Shown here piece after piece: positions 1 through 5,281 of a stretch of 5,462 nucleotides of DNA. The stretch's first letter is position 1; every line of letters begins with the position of its first letter. The stretch is from Azoarcus sp. Its GTDB lineage: Bacteria > Pseudomonadota > Gammaproteobacteria > Burkholderiales > Rhodocyclaceae. The stretch lies in assembly GCA_031258035.1 (NCBI GenBank), contig JAIRNL010000110.1:1-5462 (forward strand), written 5' to 3'. Under the pieces are notes generated by a model. That model had not been told where the DNA came from and did no database searches. It saw nothing but the letters and a program-made list of their open reading frames with translations. The translations under genes were made by a program, and so were the position numbers.

Positions 1-1
1 G

Positions 2-3000
2 CTGGAAATCCACGGCGCGGATGCGGATGAAGCCGACGGCGCGGCGCCGGTTTTCGTCCTGCGCGAAGGCCATCTCACCCTGGACGGCACCTCGGCGCGC
101 CTTTCCCTGAACCAACTGACGGCGGATCTGCCGCAAGGGCGCATCGAAGCCACGGGCGAAATCGACGCGGCCCCACCGTTCGCGCTGCGCCTGGACGGAC
201 GGCTGGCAGCCGAAGCGTTCGCGCTCGAACTCGATGCCGGAGGCAGTCTCGCCGAACCCCTGCTGCGGCTGCGGGCACAGGGCCACGGCGCGCGGGGACA
301 GGCAACGGTCGTGGCGACGCCCTTCGCCGCGCTGCCGCTGAAAACGTTCGAGATCGAAGCCGACGATGTCGACCCCGCCGCCTTCGCGCCCGGCCTGCCG
401 CGCGCGGCCTTGCGCCTGCGAGCCGCCTTTACCGCCAGCAACGAAAACAACGAAAACAACGAAAACGGCCCGCCCGCCCTGCGCGGCCCCTTGCGCATCG
501 ACAATGCCCGCCCGACCACGCTCGACGCCGGCGGCCTGCCGCTCGCCAGCCTGCGCGCGGACGTGACCGCCGCGCTGGACGCATTGCGGCTCGACGCGCT
601 CATGCTCGAAGGCGGGGGCGGCAAACTCACGGGACAGCTGCACTGGCGACGGCAGGCGGCGGCGCAAGACAGCAAAACGGCCACGGCTGCCGTCCCGCCC
701 GCCGGTTTCGGGCAAATCGACGCCCATCTCGACATCAGCGCGCTCGATCCGGCCCAGCTCGATGCCCGCCTGCCCGCCCGTCGCGTCGACGGCGGCCTGC
801 GGGCCGAGGCGGACGCCCAACGGCAACGGGGAAGCGCCCAACTGCGCGCGGGCGCGGCGCGGATCGAAGCCGAGGGCGAAATCGTGGCGGGCATCGCCCC
901 CGAGCCGGCCTTCACGCTGAAACTGAACCTGCACGACTTCGACCCGGCTGCCTTCCATCCCGCCGCGCCGCCCGCTTCCATCGCCTTGCAGGCCGTGGCA
1001 AGCGGCGTTCTCGTGGAAAAAGCGCCGCTCGCGCTCCATTTCGCCTTCGGCGACGACAGCCGCTACGCCGGACAGCCGCTCGGCGGCAGCGGACGCTTCG
1101 CCCTGGAAGGCACATCCCTGCGCGATGTCGCCCTTGGGCTGGATCTTGCCGGCAACCGCCTGCGACTTGCCGGAAACTGGGGCCGCCCCGAAGATCGCCT
1201 GACGCTGGACATCGACGCCCCCCGCCTTGCCGCCGCAGGCCACGGATTGGCTGGACGGCTGCGCGCCACCGGCGCCGTCACCGGCGGCCTGCTCAAGCCA
1301 GCGGGAACGCTGCGGCTCGACGCCGAAAAACTGCGCCTGCCCGGCGACCTGGCCATCGCCGCGCTCGTGGCCGAAGCGCGCATCGAACCCCGCGACGAAG
1401 GCCCGTTCGCGCTGAAGCTCGACGGCACCGGCCTGACTGCCGGCGAACTGCGCCTTGCCTCGGCGCGGATCGAAGCCGACGGCCGGCGCGACCGCCACCG
1501 GATTCGCATCGACGCCGAAGGCCGCTTCCGGGACAACACCGCCCGCCTCGCAACCACCCTGGAAGGCGGCCTGCAAGGAATACGCTGGCTCGGCCGCCTT
1601 CTCACGCTGGAAAACAGCGGAAGCTGGCCCCTGCGCCTGCGCGCGCCGGCGACGCTGGAAATCGGCCCGGAAGAACTGCGCCTTGCCGGCGCGGCCTTCG
1701 ACGCCGGCAAACAGGGCAACATCCGCCTCACCGAAATCCGCTGGAAAAACGGCGAAGCCCTCCTGCGCGGCGCGCTGAACGGTCTGGCCCTGACGACGCT
1801 GCCGGGCCTGGGACAACGGCAACGCGACCCCCTCACCCTCGGCGGCCACTGGGACTTGCGCATCGGCAAGACCATCGAAGGCGAAGCGCGCCTGCTCCGC
1901 GAGTCGGGCGACCTCTCGGTGCAAGGCGAAATTTCCACCCGCCTCGGCCTGGAACGGCTCGAAGCGCACCTTTCCGCCCACGACCGCAGGCTGACGCTGG
2001 CTTTTGCCGCGCAGGGACGCGAAGCCGGCGAACTCGGGATCTCGCTCGAAGCCGCCATCGAGCGCGGCGCCGAAGGCTGGCGGCTGACGCCACGCGCCCC
2101 ACTTGCCGGCGCGGCCCACCTGGCGATGCCCTCGCTCGCCTGGCTGGGCCGCCTGTCGCGCGAAAACGTCGAAACCGCCGGCCTCCTCAGCGCCGACATC
2201 ACCCTGGCCGGCACGCCGGCCGCGCCGGAACTGCGCGGCAACATCACGGGCAACGCCCTGCGGCTCGCGCTCATCGACCAGGGACTCATCCTTGCGGGCG
2301 GCGACCTGGAAGCCGGCTTCGCGCACCGCGACGGACGCCACAGCCTGCATCTGCGACAACTCGCGTTCGAGTCGGCCAACCGCGTCAAACCCCGTGACAA
2401 GCGCATCCCCATCGACGATCTCACCGCCACGCCGGGCCGCCTGCGGATAACGGGAGACATCGCCCTGGACACCACGCAGCGCGGCCACTTTGAATTCACC
2501 GCCGAACGCCTGCCGCTGCTGCAACGCCCCGACCGCTGGCTGATCGTCTCCGGCCAGGGAAGCGCGACCCTGCAAGGCAAGGCGCTCGATCTCGACGCCC
2601 GCCTGCGCGCCGACGCCGGCTACATCGAAATCGACGCCACGCCCCCGCCCGGCCTCGGCGACGACGTGGCGGTACACCGCGCGGGCAAGGACGATGCGGC
2701 GCGGGAGACGACGGAAAACCTTGCCATCGCCGGCAAAATCGCGCTCGATCTCGGGCGCTCGCTATACCTCGACGCTTTCGGCGTCGATACCCGCCTGGCG
2801 GGCGGCCTGGAACTGCAACTGCGTCCCGGCGCGCCGATGCGGGCCCTGGGCACGCTCCAGACCGTCGACGGCAACTATCGCGGCTACGGACAACGGCTGG
2901 CCATCGAGCGCGGCACCATCACCTTCCGGGGCGAGCCGGACAACCCGGGCCTCAATATCGTCGCCATGCGGCGCGGCATGGAAGTCGATGCCGGCGTGGC

Positions 3001-3562
3001 CATCACCGGCGACGCCCATCGTCCGCAGGTAAAACTGGTTTCCGAGCCGACCGTCCCCGATCCGGAAAAGCTCTCCTGGCTCGTGCTGGGACGCCCGCCC
3101 GATGCCGCTGGCGCCGATCTCGGCCTGCTCATCCCGGCGGCGCAGGCCCTGTTCGGCGGCCCCGGCGGCGGCATGACCGAAGAGCTGGCGCGCGGGCTGG
3201 GATTCGACAGCTTCACCATCGGCCAGGGCGAACTCAACAGCAGCCGCCGCAGCGCCACCAGCAAAGTCGTGGGCGGCGGATCGCGGATCAGCGCCGGCCC
3301 GGCGGCAAGCGGCGACGTGGTCGCGGTGGGCAAGCGGCTCACGAACGACCTTTCCCTGTCTTTCGAGCAAAGCCTGGCTGGCGCGGAATCGCTGGTGAAG
3401 CTCACCTACCGCCTTGGCCGCCGCCTGTCGCTGGTGGCGCGCGGCGGCACCGACAACGCGCTCGACGTGTATTACACGTTCTTTATCGGCGGCGGCGGGG
3501 AAAAGAAGGAAAAAGCGCGCGCGGACGAATCCCCGACGCCTCGCCCGCCCCCCGCCCTGTGA
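2..3562 (+). CDS. tamB: Translocation and assembly module protein TamB, 5'-truncated by the window edge
   Basis: TamB is an inner-membrane-anchored AsmA/VPS13-like protein that spans the periplasm as a long beta-rich groove. It works with the Omp85 protein TamA and is implicated in outer-membrane protein assembly and phospholipid transport. The frame is open from base 2, giving 1186 residues here. E. coli TamB is about 1260 residues, so only the N-terminal anchor and some of the first repeats should be missing. Most of the protein is repetitive amphipathic beta sequence (alternating hydrophobic residues with recurring L-R-L, I-E-A and L-D patterns). The conserved C-terminal TamB/DUF490 domain runs from about residue 914 (LGRSLYLDAFG, then LRALGTLQ-like and VDGNYRGYGQ, ITFRGEPDNPGLNIVA, LSWLVLGR, GGG-rich stretch, LVKLTYRLGRRL) to DNALDVYYTFF ending near residue 1161. 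A 25-residue Gly/Lys/Glu/Pro-rich tail follows, which I would not expect in the family. The GTG at 311 is internal, not the start. tamA usually lies directly upstream; it is not visible here. Confidence 0.93.
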   Translation: MEIHGADADEADGAAPVFVLREGHLTLDGTSARLSLNQLTADLPQGRIEATGEIDAAPPFALRLDGRLAAEAFALELDAGGSLAEPLLRLRAQGHGARGQATVVATPFAALPLKTFEIEADDVDPAAFAPGLPRAALRLRAAFTASNENNENNENGPPALRGPLRIDNARPTTLDAGGLPLASLRADVTAALDALRLDALMLEGGGGKLTGQLHWRRQAAAQDSKTATAAVPPAGFGQIDAHLDISALDPAQLDARLPARRVDGGLRAEADAQRQRGSAQLRAGAARIEAEGEIVAGIAPEPAFTLKLNLHDFDPAAFHPAAPPASIALQAVASGVLVEKAPLALHFAFGDDSRYAGQPLGGSGRFALEGTSLRDVALGLDLAGNRLRLAGNWGRPEDRLTLDIDAPRLAAAGHGLAGRLRATGAVTGGLLKPAGTLRLDAEKLRLPGDLAIAALVAEARIEPRDEGPFALKLDGTGLTAGELRLASARIEADGRRDRHRIRIDAEGRFRDNTARLATTLEGGLQGIRWLGRLLTLENSGSWPLRLRAPATLEIGPEELRLAGAAFDAGKQGNIRLTEIRWKNGEALLRGALNGLALTTLPGLGQRQRDPLTLGGHWDLRIGKTIEGEARLLRESGDLSVQGEISTRLGLERLEAHLSAHDRRLTLAFAAQGREAGELGISLEAAIERGAEGWRLTPRAPLAGAAHLAMPSLAWLGRLSRENVETAGLLSADITLAGTPAAPELRGNITGNALRLALIDQGLILAGGDLEAGFAHRDGRHSLHLRQLAFESANRVKPRDKRIPIDDLTATPGRLRITGDIALDTTQRGHFEFTAERLPLLQRPDRWLIVSGQGSATLQGKALDLDARLRADAGYIEIDATPPPGLGDDVAVHRAGKDDAARETTENLAIAGKIALDLGRSLYLDAFGVDTRLAGGLELQLRPGAPMRALGTLQTVDGNYRGYGQRLAIERGTITFRGEPDNPGLNIVAMRRGMEVDAGVAITGDAHRPQVKLVSEPTVPDPEKLSWLVLGRPPDAAGADLGLLIPAAQALFGGPGGGMTEELARGLGFDSFTIGQGELNSSRRSATSKVVGGGSRISAGPAASGDVVAVGKRLTNDLSLSFEQSLAGAESLVKLTYRLGRRLSLVARGGTDNALDVYYTFFIGGGGEKKEKARADESPTPRPPPAL
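440..466 (+). repeat. Three perfect in-frame 9-bp tandem repeats inside tamB
   Basis: The unit AACGAAAAC occurs three times in a row and is in frame, encoding Asn-Glu-Asn three times. It is strikingly AT-rich against the surrounding gene of more than 70% GC. Changes in copy number would keep the frame, so it would alter loop length rather than switch the gene off. Confidence 0.9.
3465..3479. repeat. 15-bp palindrome across the stop codon of the HU-like gene
   Basis: ACGTGTA, one central T, then TACACGT form a perfect 7-bp inverted repeat. It lies in the tamB codons for Asp-Val-Tyr-Tyr-Thr and covers the minus-strand TAA stop of the HU-like gene (3472-3474). The one-base centre is too tight for an RNA hairpin with the full stem, and there is no T-run, so it is not a convincing terminator. 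It may be a chance result of coding constraint. Confidence 0.5.
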
Positions 3563-3957
3563 CGTCCGCGCCTCGCCTGGTCCGTCACCTCGAACGAAAT
3601 CTCGCCCAGGCTGTTTTTCAATTCCACGCCGGGCGTGAAGACAATCCGCACGCCCTTCACATTGCGCGCCGAAAGCGCCTCCGGCGTCTCCGTCCCCTCG
3701 CTGGAGACCGTCACCCGGAACGAGCCGAACCCCTCCAGCCGGATCGTCTGTCCCAGTTTGAGGAACACGGGAATCAACTGCACCATGTTGCTCAACACGC
3801 TCTGCACATCGCCCAGCGACAAGGACGAACGGCCCTCGATTTCGCGGGCGAGCTCTTTCAGCCCCACTGTGCCCGACTTGCTCTGGATGAGATACCACCT
3901 GCTTTGCTCCGGATTACCAGGCATTTTTCGGGACAGTTTCTTGAGCTTGAGTGCCAT
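3472..3957 (-). CDS. HU-related histone-like DNA-binding protein
   Basis: This 161-residue protein resembles the HU-related family common in Bacteroidota (TIGR01201 type), whose members start with a short extension resembling KxxxRKNPGNP before an HU/IHF fold. Here the opening is LKKLSRKMPGNP (residues 4-15), followed by WYLIQSKSG, the helical KELAREIEGRSSLSLGDVQSVLSNM (34-58), the HU signature IRLEGFGSFRV (72-82) and the second half VRIVFTPGVELKNSL (103-117). Such proteins bind DNA as dimers and shape the nucleoid; the specific role here is unknown. I chose the ATG at 3957 because TTGGAGATGCGGA precedes it, with GGAG seven bases from the start, and because it matches the family N-terminus; the upstream ATG at 3996 would add 13 unlike residues. 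The recognisable domain ends near residue 126 (SFEVTD). The last 35 residues are Arg/Gly/Pro-rich, and most of them are encoded antisense to the end of tamB. The gene is convergent with tamB and divergent from hcp. Confidence 0.85.
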   Translation of the reverse strand: MALKLKKLSRKMPGNPEQSRWYLIQSKSGTVGLKELAREIEGRSSLSLGDVQSVLSNMVQLIPVFLKLGQTIRLEGFGSFRVTVSSEGTETPEALSARNVKGVRIVFTPGVELKNSLGEISFEVTDQARRGRHRAGGGRGVGDSSARAFSFFSPPPPIKNV

Positions 3958-4006
3958 TCCGCATCTCCAATAAATGAACGAGGCGTGACCACGCATACCC
4001 GAAATG

Positions 4007-4015
4007 ATTTTATCA
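4007..4015 (-). promoter_or_regulatory. Possible extended -10 promoter for the HU-like gene
   Basis: On the minus strand this reads TGATAAAAT, an extended -10 (TG-N-TAAAAT, five of six matches to TATAAT). No good -35 box is found 17-18 bp upstream. Transcription would begin near 4000, giving a leader of about 40 bases before the ATG at 3957. This is inferred from consensus only. Confidence 0.35.
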
Positions 4016-4131
4016 GGCCATCCATCCGGTATGTGTTACGCGCTTCCAGGTTCTCCTCTTCCGTCGCAAGCAAGTTCTCCGCTTATCATCGTGTCGCCGT
4101 GTCGCGGGCCGGTCGGCATCTCAACCGAAGC

Positions 4132-4160
4132 GCCGGGCACCCGGCATCCCGTGCCCGGCA
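4132..4160. repeat. Nested GC-rich inverted repeats upstream of the hcp promoter
   Basis: GCCGGGCAC (4132-4140) and GTGCCCGGC (4151-4159) are perfect 9-bp arms separated by 10 bases. Inside this, GCCGGG (4132-4137) and CCCGGC (4140-4145) form a second palindrome with a 2-bp centre, and CCCGGCA recurs directly at 4140-4146 and 4154-4160. The structure ends 5-6 bp before the -35 box of the predicted hcp promoter, so it sits about 40-70 bp upstream of the predicted start, where activators often bind. There is no T-run on either side, which argues against a simple terminator. Confidence 0.6.
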
Positions 4161-4165
4161 GGGTG

Positions 4166-4194
4166 TTCACATGCCATCAAAATGCGCATATAGT
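4166..4194 (+). promoter_or_regulatory. Sigma-70-like promoter of hcp
   Basis: TTCACA (4166-4171) and TATAGT (4189-4194) each match the consensus -35 and -10 hexamers at five of six positions and are separated by the ideal 17 bp. The start would be near 4201, leaving a leader of about 57 bases before the hcp ATG at 4258. ATGCGCA occurs in the spacer (4182-4188) and again in the leader (4233-4239), which may be chance or a paired operator. No sigma-54 -24/-12 element was apparent. Confidence 0.6.
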
Positions 4195-4243
4195 TCGACC
4201 AGCCTGATCTGTGACTTTTTTCATATGCGTGTATGCGCACCAC

Positions 4244-4251
4244 AAAGGGAG
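4244..4251 (+). promoter_or_regulatory. Strong ribosome binding site of hcp
   Basis: AAAGGGAG lies six bases before the ATG at 4258 and fixes this start. It rules out the much longer stop-free extension of the same frame back to 3559. A strong site fits Hcp, which is made in large amounts. Confidence 0.75.
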
Positions 4252-4257
4252 AACACC

Positions 4258-4755
4258 ATGGCTTTCGATGCATTCATCAAGATTGACGGCATTCCGGGCG
4301 AATCCACCGACGACGAGCACAAGGACTGGATCGAAGTCCAGTCTTTTTCCCACAGCCTGAATCAGCCAGCTTCGAGCACCGCATCCTCGTCTGGCGGCGC
4401 GACCGCCGAGCGGGTCAACCACGAAACATTCAACATCGTTCACCTGTTTGACAAAGCCACGCCCAAATTGCATGAAGCGTGCTGCACCGGCAGGCACATC
4501 AAGGAAGTCATCCTTCGGCTTTACCGTGCGGGCAGTGACGGCGGCAAGGTGAAATACGCTGAAATCCGGCTTGAACAGGCCATCGTGTCCAGCGTCTCAA
4601 TCGGTGGCGGCGAAGGCGGCTTTCCGTGCGAGGTGATCTCTTTCAGTTACGGCAGGATCAAGTGGAACTACATCCAGCAAAGACGCGCCGACGGCACGCC
4701 TGGCGGCAACATTGCCGCTGGATGGGACTTGACCACCAACAAAACCTACGCCTGA
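4258..4755 (+). CDS. hcp: Type VI secretion system tube protein Hcp
   Basis: Hcp forms hexameric rings that stack into the inner tube of the T6SS. It is ejected into target cells and can carry and stabilise small effectors inside its ring. The 165-residue product has the family length and landmarks: MAFDAFIKIDGIPGES at the N-terminus, an acidic DDEHKDWIEVQSFSHSLNQP strand region (18-37), a Ser/Gly-rich loop (39-48), VNHETFNIVHLFDKATPKLHEACCTGRHI (53-81) matching the conserved segment ending in a Cys-Ser/Cys-Gly-x-His motif, then RLYRAG, VKYAEIRLEQAIVSSVSIGGG (98-118) and the final WNYIQQRRADGTPGGNIAAGWDL. The family has no signal peptide, and none is seen. It is the first gene of an apparent cassette with the BPSL0067-family gene 53 bp downstream. 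No tssB, tssC, clpV or vgrG is in the window, so whether it is an orphan cannot be decided. GC is about 56%, well below tamB. Confidence 0.95.
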   Translation: MAFDAFIKIDGIPGESTDDEHKDWIEVQSFSHSLNQPASSTASSSGGATAERVNHETFNIVHLFDKATPKLHEACCTGRHIKEVILRLYRAGSDGGKVKYAEIRLEQAIVSSVSIGGGEGGFPCEVISFSYGRIKWNYIQQRRADGTPGGNIAAGWDLTTNKTYA

Positions 4756-4763
4756 CAGACAGG

Positions 4764-4789
4764 TTGTCCCGGCCCCGTTTGGCCGACAA
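4764..4789 (+). ncRNA. Stem-loop in the hcp-effector mRNA spacer
   Basis: TTGTCCCGGCC (4764-4774) can pair with GGCCGACAA (4781-4789) as nine base pairs with a two-C bulge, leaving the loop CCGTTT. It begins 8 bases after the hcp stop. There is no following T-run, so it is not a standard intrinsic terminator. A likely job is to protect the 3' end of hcp mRNA or to reduce read-through, giving abundant Hcp and less effector. This role is inferred. Confidence 0.5.
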
Positions 4790-4791
4790 AT

Positions 4792-4807
4792 GAGATAAGG
4801 AGATAAG
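4792..4807 (+). repeat. Tandem octamer forming the effector gene's ribosome binding site
   Basis: GAGATAAG is present twice back to back (4792-4799 and 4800-4807). The Shine-Dalgarno AAGGAG (4797-4802) exists only at the junction of the two copies, six bases before the ATG at 4809. Loss of one copy would remove it, so the repeat could tune or switch translation by slippage. The pattern is seen directly; the switching is a guess. Confidence 0.75.
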
Positions 4808-4808
4808 C

Positions 4809-5267
4809 ATGCCATTCATGGCGAATCTTGCGACCTGCGAAACAAAGGTCGGAACGTGGGTGTCGTCGGGCGCGGATCCGGGATCAAAAGAGTGTGTACC
4901 GGCAGTCAAGGCGCTCGCTGGCACGCCTGCATCTCACGCCTGGCGGCGTGGGAAGAAGGTCAAGGGCAACAACATCCTGCCGGGCACGGCGATTGCGACA
5001 TTCCCGATCAAGAAGAACGGAAAGTTCCACTTCAAGGGGCATGCGGCGATCTTTGTAAGGTATACCGCCGAGGGATTCGAGGTTTACGATCAGTGGAAGC
5101 CAAAGCCAAATGAGCCACCAACAAAATGGCATCCTTTTCAAAAGAGGCCAATTGATTATGTGTGCCGCGGGTATATTTCCAATGACGCCGAAGCATTCTA
5201 CGTCATTGAACTGACCGAACATCCTTCCGACGATCCCGCGCTTTGCGGGCCGAGATCATCCTTTTGA
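4809..5267 (+). CDS. BPSL0067-family protein, putative T6SS amidase-like effector
   Basis: I recognise this 152-residue protein as BPSL0067 family, small proteins with a predicted papain/NlpC-P60-like cysteine hydrolase fold that are often found beside T6SS genes. Landmarks in order: C29 in GSKECVPAVKAL (family pattern Gly-x-Cys-Val-xx-Val/Ala-Lys), TPASHAWRRGKKVKGN (39-54), LPGTAIATF (57-65), KGHAAIFV (76-83) with H78, FEVYDQWK (90-97) with D94, and a C-terminal EAFYVIEL (128-135). C29 and H78 are the likely catalytic pair, with D94 or another polar residue as the third member; this is inferred from family pattern. No signal peptide is present, as expected for T6SS cargo. At about 17 kDa it could fit in an Hcp ring. 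The start is set by AAGGAG six bases upstream. It lies 53 bp after hcp and 14 bp before a signal-peptide gene that may encode its immunity partner. GC falls to about 47% in the second half. A housekeeping peptidase is less likely given this context. Confidence 0.8.
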   Translation: MPFMANLATCETKVGTWVSSGADPGSKECVPAVKALAGTPASHAWRRGKKVKGNNILPGTAIATFPIKKNGKFHFKGHAAIFVRYTAEGFEVYDQWKPKPNEPPTKWHPFQKRPIDYVCRGYISNDAEAFYVIELTEHPSDDPALCGPRSSF

Positions 5268-5272
5268 GGGAG
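5268..5272 (+). promoter_or_regulatory. Ribosome binding site of the putative immunity gene
   Basis: GGGAG directly follows the effector stop codon and lies nine bases before the ATG at 5282. With only 14 bp between the genes and no promoter visible, the two are almost certainly co-transcribed and perhaps translationally coupled. Confidence 0.6.
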
Positions 5273-5281
5273 TGACGAAAA

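Larger units (their letters stand above)
3958..4257. other. Divergent intergenic region between the HU-like gene and hcp
   Basis: These 300 bp hold no convincing gene. Besides the two predicted promoters and the nested inverted repeat, there is a short direct repeat GTGTCGC at 4091-4097 and 4099-4105. Open frames crossing it lack ribosome binding sites and family features. The stretch from about 4091 to 4160 is GC-rich, while 4166-4257 is mixed and promoter-like. Confidence 0.6.

Noticed and set aside
1063..2580. Long open frame of 505 codons on the minus strand inside tamB
   Set aside because: Its product is Arg/Ser/Pro-rich with no recognisable domain, as expected of the antisense of a very GC-rich gene with strong third-position GC bias.
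311..3562. GTG at 311 as the start of a 1083-residue gene
   Set aside because: The same frame is open without a stop to base 2 and encodes TamB-like beta sequence there; no ribosome binding site precedes 311. It is an internal codon of a truncated gene.
2762..3898. Minus-strand open frame of 378 codons covering the end of tamB and the HU-like gene
   Set aside because: It is out of frame with the HU-like gene, has no family motifs and is low-complexity in composition; a shadow of tamB and its neighbour.
3958..3996. Upstream ATG at 3996 for the HU-like protein
   Set aside because: It would add MRGHASFIYWRCG, unlike the family, while the ATG at 3957 has GGAG at good spacing and gives the typical start.
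4004..4207. Small plus-strand open frame of 67 codons in the intergenic region
   Set aside because: No ribosome binding site, composition without protein character, and it overlaps both predicted promoters.
3559..4257. N-terminal extension of Hcp by 233 codons
   Set aside because: The frame happens to lack stops, but it runs antisense to the HU-like gene and through the promoter region. Hcp has a normal N-terminus and a strong ribosome binding site at 4258.
5235..5249. CCCGC / GCGGG hairpin with a GCTTT loop as a terminator
   Set aside because: It is only 5 bp, lies inside the effector coding sequence, is not followed directly by a T-run, and a co-directional gene starts 33 bp later.
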